Shown: one piece after another, positions 34,176 through 46,780 of the stretch
How positions within the stretch are numbered: position 1 is the first letter of the stretch
Layout of the letters: each line of letters starts with the position of its first letter
Source: Amanita rubescens
Lineage: Eukaryota; Basidiomycota; Agaricomycetes; Agaricales; Amanitaceae
DNA: 64,000 nt
NCBI GenBank assembly: GCA_015039365.1
Contig: WION01000134.1
Span: 1-64,000, forward strand
Reading direction: 5' to 3'
Notes under the pieces: generated by a model
The model's input: only the letters and a program-made list of their open reading frames with translations
The model's database searches: none
What the model was told of the DNA's origin: nothing
Translations under genes and position numbers: made by a program

Positions 34176-36062
34176 GGTGTATGATATGATATGAGCGATG
34201 GTTATGCAGTATCACAGATGGTAGTCGCAGGTTTAGGTGAAGAAAAGAAGGGCTAGGGGCGGTTGGATTGTTTTGAGTTGGTGGCTGACCATTGTGATCT
34301 GGGCTGACAGTCCATCCTGCTCCACTCTCCGTGCCTCGAACACGCCAAATTCGCATATCATTAACTTTTTCGAATCCACGAGATCGTCCGGTCAATAAAT
34401 AGCTAAATTTGAATGTGTACATGTATTATATATTTAGTGGGAGCTAGCTGCGTACTCTGAAGACACTATCAGACGTGGCCTAAAGCCTATTCAGTCCAGA
34501 CTCTTCCCATAAATTGACTAGGGATGCATGGATATAGGCGTTTTTTTAGTGTCATACAAAAACTTTCGCAGTCGCCATTCGAGGCACTGATCAAGGTATG
34601 TCTGCGTCCAGCGTCAGCGCCGCCGTGACGTCACCGGGCCACTCACTTCACATCTCATCTACAGCCTATGTTATACATGATGGATAGAGTTATGGTCTGA
34701 GGAGGCCTCAACCTTACTCCAGGACCGTATCCAGAAAAGGTTTGCTTTAGAAACGGAGACTCCTCGCTACCATACACTAAAATGTAACGCGGATCTTCTC
34801 CTCCCGGGATCTTTCGCTCGATTCTGCTTGATACTAAAAGCTTCGCTTATGGCCTGGAGTTGATTCCTTCAACACAGTTGTCATTGTCCCTCCTCCTTCA
34901 TATCGAATAAGCCCACCACCACTGCTATTGCCTACGGTCCTACTTAGCGAGAAGGGCCGGTCCGAGACCGCCAGTGACGGAACGATCGCCAGCACGAGTT
35001 GCCGCGAGCTCAGTGCTTTCAACACCGCGGCGCACGGCGACAACAGCCAGAAGCACACTGCGTGCTCAGACCATGCACTACGTTCCCGACTCACCGGCGC
35101 TCAGCTGTACGATCACGCCGAGCAACGATATCTTGATGCTCTGCCTTGTCATCACTTGGCCAGTGACCTTCTTTCAAATGCTTCGTAATGTGCCTGCCTT
35201 TGTCAATTTCTTCAGCCGCTGCTAGTAATTGTATCCTGTGCACGGTTGAAATATTCACGCATGTCATTGCCAGTCCCAAACGTCGCGATATCACGAACAT
35301 TATGCTCGTGCAGGATTGTGTAAATGTCGCCTTCTTTGTCAATGCCATTGGCAACGAGTACTAGCCAATAATCCCCAAGGAAACCGAGTACACCTGACTA
35401 TATGCGAGAGGTATGCGAAACACGGGAGGAACTCCGAACTCGCCTTCGCTCTGGCTCCTGTCAAAGGTCAATCAAAGTCTGACGGTCCTCGTGTGCAGCA
35501 TAAACGATAAAACCAAGATCGTGCCGGCTCTGGCAGGCTCATGGCACAGTTGTGGAGATTGCTGGATAACCTAAGATGATGATACGTACCATAGTCACGA
35601 GCTAACCTAATGTCAACTATACCTCGGACCGGGTAAACCCAAATGGCGATCGTTGACTTTCATATGACCAGACGGCCTCTACGTTCTGGGGTGCAATCTC
35701 ATTTCCACTGTTTCTATTCGAAATGAATGCAAATTGATAGAGTTGTACATGATGTAATTGTATGCATGGTTCACGATGCGAAGCGTTTCCTGTCCCGTTA
35801 CATGTGTCATAATCATAGTACATACAAGGGAGTTGCCTGATCTAGTTGTTGAGTATGCGCAATGCAGATTGAAATGAATAATGACGAATGTGTCGTAATA
35901 AACCCGAATAAATACCAATGCAAATGCAAAGTCAATGATGATGGGTAATATATTTCCAGAAGCTCGTGTACACCACAAAAAGAATGTGAACGATGAAGTC
36001 TGCCGAGAATAAGGTAAGGACCAGATCTGATGATGACTCGACGTGCCTTGCGGCAATAATAC
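34176..36062. other. Intergenic stretch, 1.9 kb
   Basis: Upstream region of the hypothetical gene (left) and 3' region of the kinase (right). Overlapping ORFs on both strands at 34830-35360 have no motif or clear splice structure. No RNA gene was recognised. Confidence 0.4.
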
Positions 36063-39000
36063 TCACCAGATGATACCTGCTGCGCTGGCGGTCTTCATCA
36101 CACCGTTACCCCCGCTCTTACTCCTGCTGTTACCGCCGCTTAATGAACCTAACCACCTCCCGGCTTCGATCGGCATCTTCACAACTTTGTGCAGGTCAAA
36201 CCCGCTGCCGCTACCCTTGCTGAGCAGGTTCGGCAACCAGCTCCGCTTCCTCCGACTACCTCCCTTGCACGGCTGCTCGCCAGCTTCGTTTTTTGTCACA
36301 TCTGATGAGTCTACATCTGGATTTTGGGCGTGTTTTGTTAAGACAGGGACGGGATAGGATGGAATAGATAATGGAGGGTCGGGAGGAAGTTGTTTATTCA
36401 GAGACATCTCATGCGCGGGTTTTCGATCCGGAATAACGAGGTTTCCGACTTTTGACCATCCGTTCACTGTCCAGCGGCGGTTACGAGGTGAGGATGTAGG
36501 AGACCGTCGAGAAGAGAGTGCCGGAAAGCATTGGGAGGCGCTAGGGGGTGTGCTCGCTGGACTAGGGACCTGTGACGAAGGAATTTGCGCAGGTGATTCT
36601 GGACGTGGGGGAGTGGCGGGAGGAGACGTCGACGCCGATGAGGACGCGGCTGTGCCTTCGGGAGTAGATAGGGGAGATTGACTAGACGCTGAGAGGGCCT
36701 CCGCTGCTGCTGCGAGAGTGGAGAGAAAAAAAGAGGGTTGCTCCGATTCAGAGTCTGGTCGGTGAAAAATGGACCCGATGTGAACCGTGGCACGCCTCGG
36801 ATGCCGCGATGCGGGGGAATTACCGCCGCGCCTTGGTTGTGGTGCAGGAACGGTCCCTGAGCGGACGGGTGAACGGCCTCTTGTCGAAAGAAGACGTCTC
36901 GGTGGGCTGCTTTCCTTCGTAGGAGGCGGGGTTGGTGTCGTAGAATCGATGGGCGGGGATGATTGAGGTGAAGATAAGGCCTCTTGAGTCGTAACCGGTG
37001 TCCCAAGTGATCTCTTCGGCGCTGTTGAATCGCTCGTGTGCGGACGAGGTGGTGTTTTTTGCTGTGTAGGAGAGCCAGCCCGAGATAAGAACCGCATGGC
37101 GATGAAGAGTGCTGTGGGCCGCCCGGGTTTGGCTCGCACCGGCGTCTTGGTGTTACATTCCTGCTCGCATTGTTCTTCGGCGGGTATAGACTGAGCTTCG
37201 AGAAAACGCTGAGGCTCCAGTCGTCGTTCTTGCGAGTCTGGAACGTTCGATTGTAATGCGCCGTGCGGTGACTCTGTGATAGATCTTAAAGGAGGTAGAC
37301 ACGAGTCCCCATCATTCGTCAATTTGGCATGATCATCAACGTGAAATGTGGGCTGACTTTCTTCCCCTTTGACTTTACCACCAACCGAATCACTCTCATC
37401 TACGTGAGGAACACCTAAAACCTCCTCCTCCTCCTCAGTTATTCGCACCGCACTCTCCTCGGGGGAAGGTGCGTTAGACCTGCGAAAAGTGTAATATGGA
37501 CTTCTGATTCCTCCCGTCTTCACAGAAGCGGCGCCGAATGCGATACTCCAATCACTTGTCATGCTGGAGTCGAGGAACGAAATCCTGCGTTTCTGGGCCT
37601 CCTCGCCTAGGTCCGAGTCCGACCATTTGGCGCGCAATGGCGAGACGCCGGCAGAAGAAACGGAATATCGAGATGGAGACGAGACGGAGACGCGGGTGAG
37701 GGAACTGGTGCGCCAAATGCTGTCTCCCTTTGACGGCGAAGCCATCTCTGTGTCCCTAGACGGTGTCAATTGTTGCGCAACATGATCATCGGCGAGTAGG
37801 ACTGACGAGGGGTCATCGTATTTTGAGCTTTCGGTGGATATAGACTCTATCGTCAAAAGGTCTCGTGGACTTTTGGGGCTGTGGAGGGTCGAGGGGTCGG
37901 CAAAGAAATAAATAGAGGATGAAGTAATATCTCCGTACTCGTGTGCCGTTTGCATCGTGTCTGAACTTCGTGTTGATATAGAGGCCATGCTCGCTGAAGA
38001 TAAATAAGAGTTCGTGAGCGGCGTAAGTTGTCGCCATGCATCCAGATGCATATCGAGAGTGAGTTCTGGTTTCTTTTCCGCAAAGCCATGTTCGAGATGA
38101 GATTCAGATGGGGAAAAGACGAGCCCGACGTGTGATGGTCGAGCGACGTGGACATAGGGTTCGCGAGACGTGTCAGAAACAAGACCATCATCAAGATGGA
38201 AGTCAACGTCCGGCGGGTATCCGTATGTCGATTTGTGAATGGGTGAGGGGGACGCGGAGGACTCGCAACCCCAGGTAGCCTTTGAGGATGTAAAGTCCGT
38301 CCAAGGCGCGCCAATCGACGACATGTCGTCCTCACCAAAACCAATGGAGGGCGTCCGGCTCGCGAAAACAATCTCGGACGTCGACGTCGCCGAATCGGCG
38401 CTCCATTGAGATGTCTCCGTGACCACTGGGGCCAACGCAGACTTTGTCGAGCGGGGAGGTATTCCGGCCAGCGAGTCTGCGATAGCTCTGCTGCCCTTGC
38501 TAGTGTCACAGTAATCTTCGCTGCTACTGCTACTACTACTACTGCTGCTGCTGCTGCTTTCGTCGACGGAGTATACGCCCGGTTTCTTCCGCCAATCATC
38601 AGCTGTGTGTTCATCAATGTCGTTAACGAGTTCTTCCTCCTCATCGGAGTCGAGGTCCATGCCGGCTTCCCAGGGACATCTAGCCATGCTCCCTTCGAAC
38701 AAAACGCCGTCGCAATAGAATGAGTCCATCATCTTCACTGCCCGTCGGACCTCCGCCAGAGTGATACGCGTACGCCAGTTGACGTCTAACATACGGAGCA
38801 AAAGCTGGTTCGCCGCCCGTGAGATGGGCAGAACGCTAGGCAAGAATGTCGCGGGATCATGCAGATAGGCCTGGAATGTCGGATCTGAAGCCGTGGCAGA
38901 CTTCCAAGGGTTGCGGCCCGTAGCGAGATTAAGCAAGACGATGCCTAAGGACCATACGTCATTCGCTTGGGGAGAGTAGTAACCATCCGGGGCGAACTCT

Positions 39001-39703
39001 CCGCCTTGACATTCTGTAATGAAAGGGCAATTAGCATAAAGCTCGCGCAATACGTCGTAAATGGATAAATCGGGATAAGAAGCTAATACATACCGGGACT
39101 CATGTGATACACGCTGCCGGTTCTGAATTCGTCACTCATCTTCTCCGTGGTCGCGAGGCCGAAATCAGTGATCGCCACCCTAAGACCACTGTCAAAGCAT
39201 AGAACGTTCTCCGGTTTCAAATCCCTGTGATAGATGCCCAGGTTATGACAGTATTCCACAGCGTCTAGCAGCTGTAAGAAGATATGCCTGATTAACTCAT
39301 CATTGCCGAGGTACTTGCAGTTGCGTAAGATCTGCGTGAAGAGATCGTGATCTGGGGCATAGTCGAGAATGATGTAGGTGACGTGATGCTGTTCGATTAC
39401 CCTGTGGAGTGTAACAACTCCGGGGTGCACCGAGGCAAGTTGGTGCAGTGCGATTTCACGGATGTGGACGTGGCGCTGGCGGGGGCTCGCGTTGGGGGGC
39501 GAGATTAGGCATTTTACGGCGTACGACTTTAGGTGGCCCGTCAAAGAGAGCGGGTCAATGTCGATGGCACGGTATACGACGCCGTACCCGCCGACGCCGA
39601 GGACCTCGACTAGCTCCAGGGAATGTCCGTCGATGAGAGTACCAAGAGGAGGGTGAACGGGACTCGGGGCGGCGCTGGGATATTTGTTGTTAGACATCTT
39701 CAC
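36063..39703 (-). CDS. Ran1/Pat1-like serine/threonine protein kinase with long disordered tail
   Basis: Two exons: 39094-39703 and 36063-39013, phase-1 intron; 1186 residues from ATG 39703 (a second ATG two codons later is equally possible). Kinase domain at about residues 28-310: glycine loop GVGGYGVVY (36-44), AVK with Lys 64, HRDLKPEN (159-166), DFGLA (180-184), [14 protein letters not shown] in the activation segment, [19 protein letters not shown], ending [14 protein letters not shown]. This matches the fungal Ran1/Ksp1/Sks1 class that links nutrient state to growth and meiosis. The remaining 870 residues are Ser/Pro-rich and acidic, with a poly-Ser run (GTC/AGC repeat near 38525-38560) and a basic C-terminus. 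The stop codon at 36063 overlaps a GTGAGT, so an extra 3' exon cannot be excluded. Confidence 0.88.
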
Positions 39704-40634
39704 AAGTGGGGCAAAGGGAAGAGGCGCAAATGAAGAAACTGCGGAAAAGAAGTATAAGATGTGATATGGAACGGGAGGATGGAAAACTCGTGAAGAGAAC
39801 CAGGCCGTTCGACAACAGACAGACCAAAGGGAGGAAGGGATGAGTCGGAAGACAAGGACGCAAAGACAGCAGCCTTATGTATGGCCATACATAACTTAGT
39901 GAAGTGCATGATTTGACGGCCCTGATAGGTGAGGCCACCACGAGGTTGATGTCACATACAAACACACTAAGCGCATCCGCCAACGTTGCCGATGATCTAA
40001 AAAAGGAATCTGTGAAAGACTGTTTAGAGTTGACACTCACGAGAGCGGTTACACTCCGGAAAGTTAGCTATTCAATGGATTTGTAAACTGAGGGGGACGA
40101 GTGATGAAGGACCCGGTGCGAGTTTAAGGTGGAGCGATTGGTTTTCAGCCACGCGGCAGATTCTTTCTCGATGAGGAGGCAATTTTTCTGGAACGTTGAA
40201 CACGGCTAGGTGGAATCAGGGAACGTCCACGTCGTCTACAAACCTTAGAGTACCAGATGTGATACAGAGTGTGAATCAACTCACGGCAGATGACCTTACG
40301 GCAACTCGTGTTCAAAGCCACAATCCCATCCTGTGAAGGATAACAGGACGCCTCCACTGCGGAGATAATCACAGATGCTATGAGTCGCAATTGCGCCTGT
40401 GTGAGGAAAAGCGGGCCATGTTCATGAACGTGGTTTCGGCTCCTTTGCGGATTCGTAAGGGAACACAGCCATACAATGAAGTTTACGCGATGCTTAGAAT
40501 GGAGCAAGAAATTCCTGACAGGTTTTGATTTGATGAGGCATCAACGTGTAGATACCAGATTGGGTTTCCGGCTTTTCAAACATCTACCCGAGGATCCGGA
40601 AGGGTTAGACGTCAGATACTGCAGGTCAGTTCCC
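39704..40634. other. Divergent intergenic region between the kinase and the KEN-box gene
   Basis: No supported gene. A 120-codon minus-strand ORF at 40145-40507 has no motifs. Likely contains both promoters. Confidence 0.4.
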
Positions 40635-41080
40635 TAGATGTGCAACAAAGAGAGCTCGGAGAGCATCGGGAGACACCATCAAACATTGACGCCAGGGCTT
40701 CAATCTAGCCCATCCGAGTGCGATCAAGAGCGGACCTATGCTCAGGCCGAAACTTCCGAAAAGCATGAGGCGGAACATCACGTGAGAAATTCGACACGAG
40801 GTAAATGTCACGTGATCACTTTCCAATTTAAGTCACAATGTGTTCAACGACGAACATCGATTTCTTTAGCGCCAAACTTTCTTCGTCCGTCACTCGTCTT
40901 TGCCGCCTTTGCGCTCAACATTCCTTTGTCTCCCACTTTGTTCCTTGTTGGTTCTAACCATAACCTACGCAATGCCACCTGTCCTCCGTTCTTTCGCCAT
41001 TTTTCAGGATACACCTTCTACCCGGGCCGAGGAAGCACCCGCACCAAAGCAGCCAAAATTGGCGCTGTCGCTGAAGAAAG
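40635..41080. repeat. Source copy of an inverted segmental duplication (promoter and 5' CDS of the KEN-box gene)
   Basis: Resembles, in inverse orientation, 53545-53800: GATGTGCAACAAAGAGAGCTC, CGGAGAGCATCGGGAG, GCCAGGGCTTCAATCTAGCCCA, TCGTCTTTGCCGCC, CGCTCAACATTC, TTCGCCATTTT, GAGGAAGCACCCGCACCAAAG. The copy here includes the functional start of the KEN-box gene and is probably the original. Confidence 0.65.
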
Positions 41081-42023
41081 TGACACGTTCTTCCTCATCG
41101 AAATCGGAGAATTTTGTTTCTCTTGACAGCGCCCCGATCACAACACTGGATAAGGAGAACTTTCATCCGGTGACAGGCGAGCGTGCGGGCCTTGACGCTG
41201 CGGATAAGAAGCGAAAGGACGGATCCAATGTATTGGTGACTAAGGTACATAATCCGCCTCGACCACTGGCGGTGAAGAAGCACAAGAAGGAGTTGAGCAT
41301 CGTGCTCAGGGATGAAGGTTCACCTACCAAGAAGCGTAAAGCTTCCGCGCCTTCTGAGCGCACCGCTGCGGTTGGCACCAACTTAAAGGTGGCAAAGGCA
41401 AAGGCAGGGATTACGACAAAGGAGGTCAAGGTGATAACGAAACCCAGAAAATCAACCACCACGAAGAGAACGACGACACGTCCCCGTACTCTGTCCACAC
41501 TGCCTAAAGTTGCGGAAGAAGAGGCCGTTGGCGACGAGCTCAAGGGTGGACGGGGAGAAGCGAAGGCAAAGAAACCCGTTCAATCGCGGTTGTCACAGGC
41601 GGATATCGATTCCCGTTGTTACGAGTTAACCGTGAAACCCCTTGCCGACGTTTCCCAAGCGTATGAAGATATATTTCAGGACATCAATACTCGAGAGGAC
41701 AAGCCCAAGTATCAATCAATGAAGGTGACGAACGACGTTTTGCATGATCCGTACTGGCTTATTGACTACTTTGAAAGGAAACTTCCGCCGAACCAGAATT
41801 ACGAGATTTCTATGCTCCACCCATCCCAAGTTCGACTAGTTTGCAGCTCGGCTCATCTCGCAAGTCACCGTTTGAAGAACCGACAGGCTCAAGCAAAACG
41901 TTTACGACCCCGGAAAGGAAAGCAATCTATGCTGCGTTTACGTTCTCCTCCCCTTCTCCGTCAGGCGAAAGGTTTAGCAAAACAGCGCGTGCGGGAAGTA
42001 TCCCTCGCCTAGAACTTGCATAA
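40972..42023 (+). CDS. KEN-box, lysine-rich nuclear protein (possible cell-cycle regulator)
   Basis: Exon 1 40972-41724, phase-0 intron 41725-41777 with TTGAC branch region, exon 2 41778-42023; 332 residues. Without the intron the frame would switch, and only the spliced version gives the serine-rich C-terminus (SSTSLQLGSSRKSPFEEP, ending AGSIPRLELA). The N-terminus reads MPPVLRSFAIFQDTPSTRAEE. A KEN box lies in TTLDKENFHPVTGE near residue 65, nuclear-localisation-type SPTKKRK near 125, many TP/SP sites and Lys-rich low complexity. KEN boxes mark substrates of the anaphase-promoting complex, so a securin-, sororin- or shugoshin-like role is possible. Nothing here proves it, and no orthologue is recognised by eye. 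Confidence 0.72.
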
Positions 42024-43426
42024 AAGGCCATTGTGGTCCTATGACCTGGAACATAACACACGTGCCGAAAGCATGTTTTCACCTCCGTCATACGAATTGA
42101 TATCGTTCCTAAAGTCCTGCGAATCCCCGCGCGATGCCGTACCAACATTTATGTCTCACTTCAAGATATATAGGTTCATCGACCGAAACAGATATGTTCT
42201 CCGTTAATTTCTCTATGCACAGTTTACACATGCGCTGCACGCTGTTATCCCGTCGAGCTGGACGATTGCTCAATTTCATGTTCTCTCTGCATGCATTGTA
42301 TTCGCGCATCATTCACATTACCACTCACTCACGCAAAAATAGGATACCGACCTTTTTCATCACGAATGTCAATCATACTTTCACTATAGTTTGGATTACT
42401 GAAATATCGCACACTGCATTACGTCTCACGCAGCATGCATCTTAGGTCGTTGAATTTATTTATCATCATCATTGGTTTCTGCAACACATGACCGGTTTTT
42501 CTTCAGTTTAGTGATATTGTCCATAGTTGCTTTCATTATTTACTATATAACATACCCGTTTTGCGTTCGATGTGAGAAAGCCCGAACACACGCGATCGCC
42601 CACCGCTATTCGTCATATTTGGCAGGTCGGCATCGATGAATTGACAACTTGATGGCTTTTCTTCAGCTAATCACCGGGCTCTTCAGAATAGCTATACCGT
42701 CTTGTTGAATGCTCGAGTTGCTCAATCCGGGAACGCCGATCTTATCTGGCGTCCCGACTATTTTTACTCGCATCGGTACCGCTGGCCGGCGACCCTCCGG
42801 TTCAACAATGCGCACCCAACTCCACTCTCCACGCTGCTCCATGCCGCCTCCGAGCCTGACCAAACTTGGAACGTTGCTATCTCCAGAAGAGTCAATTTCA
42901 GCGCATCGTGTGAGAATCTTTAGTTCATCCCCATCTCATCGCGTCTCACCTCCGGGGACTCGTTATCATTTGAATTGCAGCAACAAGTTGTGTCCACTCA
43001 GCAAGGTACTGAGTTGACAGCTCTGACTGCAAAACGTTGTGCCGTCACATCATCCACATGGTCCGTACCCTTCAAAACATTTTCTATTGTATTGAAAAAC
43101 CTTACGACAGCGCTTATCTCGCTTCTGATGCCTTTAAAGAGGAGCTTGGAGTTGATGACGTGCCTATCTGTTGCCGCGCCGCCACAAATCAAGGTCTGGT
43201 CGTTATCGGTTGCCCTTATGGAACGAAGCCTTAGGATATATAAAACTCGAAACGCCGCTCGATGCTAATAATTCCCTCCCTTTTGTGGCACCTTCCTTGG
43301 GGAGGACCGTTTGGCACACCGGTAGGGCGCTCGTCTCTTTCGGTGACCGTACAATAATCGCTTAGATTCTAGACCGCTTCCTGATCACCTCATCGGCATC
43401 AAGCCTAAGCCTAATCACGCGACCTC
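42024..43426. other. Intergenic stretch, 1.4 kb
   Basis: Several overlapping ORFs at 42660-43370 on both strands (for example LLNPGTPILSGVPTIF on plus) look moderately codon-like but have no recognisable motif and no supported start. The right end is the promoter of the permease. Confidence 0.35.
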
Positions 43427-45938
43427 ATGGGCTTACTAAAGAAGCTAGAAGTGAACCGGGCCCCCGGTTTAACGTACAGCCAACAGTTCTTAAGCGTACG
43501 TGTTCGACGCTGACGCTGCCTCACTTCCTTCATTTCCCTGTTTCTTGATGTTGCTTGATCCGCTCAAATCGCTCATTAGAATGAAGACTTGATGCCAGTA
43601 CCGCCTGAGAAGCGCAAATGGGCTGGGAGGAACTTTATATTCTTGTAAGCATGGCAATCGGGTTACATCGCTGTCAACATCATTTGATATGAACTGCTCC
43701 TCAGTTGGATAGCAGATAGTTTCAACGTGAACACGTGAGTGACAAATTAACGTTGAGATACGACCGTGGTCGACTTGTTTTGGTATAGATGGATGATTGC
43801 ATCGTCCATGATTCAACTGGGCCTATCTTGGTGGCAGGCGTGGATATGCGTCTGGGTCGGCTACGGTTTTGTTGGGCCGTTTGTCGCGTTGAATGCACGT
43901 CAAGGTGCTCTATTCCACATTCCCTTCCCCGTGGTCATCCGTACGAGTTTTGGTTTGTTCGGAAGCCTTTGGTGCACATTTAACCGCGGTGTAATGGCGT
44001 GGTGCGTGGTGCTTCCATTTGTTGGGAATTCTATTGACTGGCTGATAAAGCATTTGGTATGGCGTGCAAGCAAGTATTGGAGGCGACTGTGTCAGGGTAA
44101 TGCTCAGATCCATGTGGCCAAGTGTTAACAACATCCGTACGTATTCTTCTCCACGGCGACCGCGATGTGACTTGGACTTATTGAACTAAACAGCGAACCA
44201 TTTACCCGTCTCGTCTGGAACAACAACTCGAGACTTCATGTGCTTCTTCCTCTTCTGGTTAATTTCGCTCCCGGCCATCTGGTTCCCAATACATCAAATG
44301 TACGTCGCAGTTTGTCATTTTGGCTCTCACATCATTCGAGGAACGCTCGTTTACACGCTATCACCAGCCGTCACCTCTTTACAGTCAAAGCCATCGTGGC
44401 CCCGACAGCTGGCATCGTTTTCTTCATTTGGTGCATAGTGAAAGCGAAAGGCGTTGGGCCCATTATATCTCAACCCGCGACGGTACATGGCTCCGAGCTG
44501 GGATGGGCAATGATTGTCAGTCTCATGTCATGCATAAGCAACATGGTTACTCTCATTGTGCAAGTATTCCTGCATGTTCATCGTGACTGGGATACGAGAT
44601 TAACCAATGTATCTGAAACAGGAATGCCCCGGATTTTGCGTCTCGAGCAACGACGCCATCCGCTGCGCTTTTTCCCCAGCTCTTCTCAGTCCCGATCACA
44701 TTCTCGATCGTCAGCTTCTTGGGCATTATTGTTAGCTCGTCGAGCATGACAATTTACGGGGAAGCGGTTTGGTCTCCCCTTGATTTATTGGATAAGTTCT
44801 TGGATGGGAAGCCTTCTCATGCGACGAGGTTTGGAGTACGTGTGCCATTCATCAATTAGAAAGATCGTGTCGAAATGACGGTTCTCTGTTTAGGTATGGT
44901 TCATCTCAGCGTCATTCATAATCGCACAGGTACGTATCACAAGCATATATGGCATTATTACCGCCAAGACCGCTAAACACACGTCATCTTTAGCTTGGGT
45001 GAGTCTCGGCCTCCTGGTTCTGACGTTTGCTGACCATCACCTCCTAAAGCATGAATATATCCGCAAACTCTATCAGCGCAGGTTGCGATCTGACATCTCT
45101 CATGCCGCGTTACATCGTGCGTTCCTAACTAAACACCTTAGTTCACGTTTTCATTCCCCGACGTTCTTTTTTAGAACATCAGACGTGGGGGTTACATCGC
45201 AGCCATCGTAGGGATTTGCATGATGCCGTGGAATCTTCTTAAGAGCAGCAGCGAGTTTACTAATTATCTTTCTGCTTATTCTGTGTTTTTGAGCTCCATT
45301 ACGGGCGTCATGGTCAGTATCCCACTGCTCTTGCTCACTGTTTGCGATTTTCTCATCAAACACCACGCGCAGATTACGGAATATTATATTATAAGGAAAG
45401 GTCACTACCGCATAGTTGACTTGTATGACACCAAAAGGGACGGATGGTACTGGTACACGTATGGTATTAATTTCCGGTGAGCATCGTCTTTTGAAATAAA
45501 CACCCCCTCGAGGACCTCACTCGTCCCTTTCCTCCACGCAGCGCATATACAGCGTATATTGCGGGAATCCTCATCAATGTTGTCGGATTCGCTGGTGCCA
45601 GTACGTCTTCTTTCCTCCCTCCAACGCTTTTCCTCGCTCTAACTCTTCCCGTCACTATAAAAGCTGGACGACACGTCCCATTGGCTGCCACGCGTATCTA
45701 TCAGTTGGCTTTCTTTACCGGTTTCGGTGTCTCTTCCATCGTTTATTATCTTCCTCAACCGTGCGTTCCCGGTCCCAGGTAGAGCAGACAGGTTTAAAGA
45801 GGTTGACGAATCGCATTATCTTGATGAGATGGATGGGAGGACGGATTGGGAGGAAAGGGAGGAAAGTCAAGAGGAGGAGGACAACGTCAGCACTAGCAAG
45901 AGTAAAGACGATGGGTTGTTGATTTCGGTTGATGTTTG
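43427..45938 (+). CDS. NCS1-family nucleobase/nucleoside permease with a one-base frameshift near the C-terminus
   Basis: Importer of uracil, uridine, allantoin or thiamine type in the plasma membrane, 12 helices. Spliced start [20 protein letters not shown], then [158 protein letters not shown], all family landmarks in order, in at least 13 exons. One intron (about 44554-44630) uses a GC-AG donor. In the last exon TAT-TAT-CTT is followed by an extra C (45753/45754): as read, the frame ends at TAG 45780-45782. Without that base it continues [14 protein letters not shown] to a stop at 45938. All helices precede the shift, so only the cytosolic tail is affected. Confidence 0.85.
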
Positions 45939-46212
45939 AATCTAGCGACCTGTGCGTAAATGTGAAGTTGAACTTTTTTTCTTTTTTTTTGGATTTTCTA
46001 TTCGACGATAGGCGACTCCATGCTTGCTTTCGAACTTGCGCGGGCATCTTCGAAAATCGCTCATGGAAAGAAGTGTTCTTGTGAATATATAGCCGAGAGA
46101 ATCCGTGCGCGTATGACGTTAGGGGTTCTTCGACGTCTCTTCACGTTCACAAATATAGACTTGAGGCTTCTGGACTTGCACGTTCCATGACGACCAACGG
46201 CTTTTTGTTCTC

Positions 46213-46661
46213 ATGGTTCCTTCGAATTCCGCTAAGCGAGTCAAAGCTCTGCCGACCGCAGTCGTCCAATTATGGCGCAGGTATAGAGACCGGTGCGAAC
46301 ATTCTAGGCTCTGGATCAAGGTTAATCAAGTAAGTTGTTCCCGATTTTGTTCTCCGATGGTAGATCGAACTTTTAAATAAACTCTCACGAGTGCATGTTG
46401 ACGTTTTTCGAGGTCGTTGATGCTATCGATAGTTCGGGGACAGGTGGAACTACACGTTCCGAGTCCGGGGCTGGTAGTACCGAGACGCAACCAACTACTG
46501 TCGACCCTGGCGGTTTACCGGAACGCAGAAGGTCACCTGCGTACTTGAAACGCCCTGCAGTGACGGAGCTTCTCGAGGAGGCCTCGTGCTTTGGTATTCG
46601 TGGTCCGGTTCAACGCCGGTACGCCGACTTCTGGGCAATGGGCACGTTCAACGGTGGATGA
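46213..46661 (+). CDS. Small hypothetical protein
   Basis: Two exons, 46213-46329 and 46413-46661, joined in phase 0 at VNQ-VVDAIDSSG; 121 residues. Begins MVPSNSAKRVKALPTAVV, then LWRRYRDRCEHSRLWIK, a Ser/Thr/Gly-rich middle, RRRSPAYLKRPAVTELLEE and FGIRGPVQRRYADFWAM before the stop. Basic, no signal peptide. The donor GTAAGT and a clean open frame support it, but no homologue is recognised. It ends about 110 bases before the Mutator-like insertion. Confidence 0.45.
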
Positions 46662-46771
46662 TGCATATCATGGGGAATAGACACTGTGACTTTGAGTATG
46701 TCTTGTGCTTCCGTACTGAGCACTGACCTTGTAAATTTCCACATTAGAGATACCGGAAATGTCATTAGTTC

Positions 46772-46780
46772 ATCGACCAC
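46772..46780. repeat. Target site duplication, left copy
   Basis: ATCGACCAC, repeated exactly at 47748-47756 on the other side of the inverted repeats. Confidence 0.85.

Noticed and set aside
35091..35354. 87-codon minus-strand ORF
   Set aside because: No homology by eye and no conserved structure around it.
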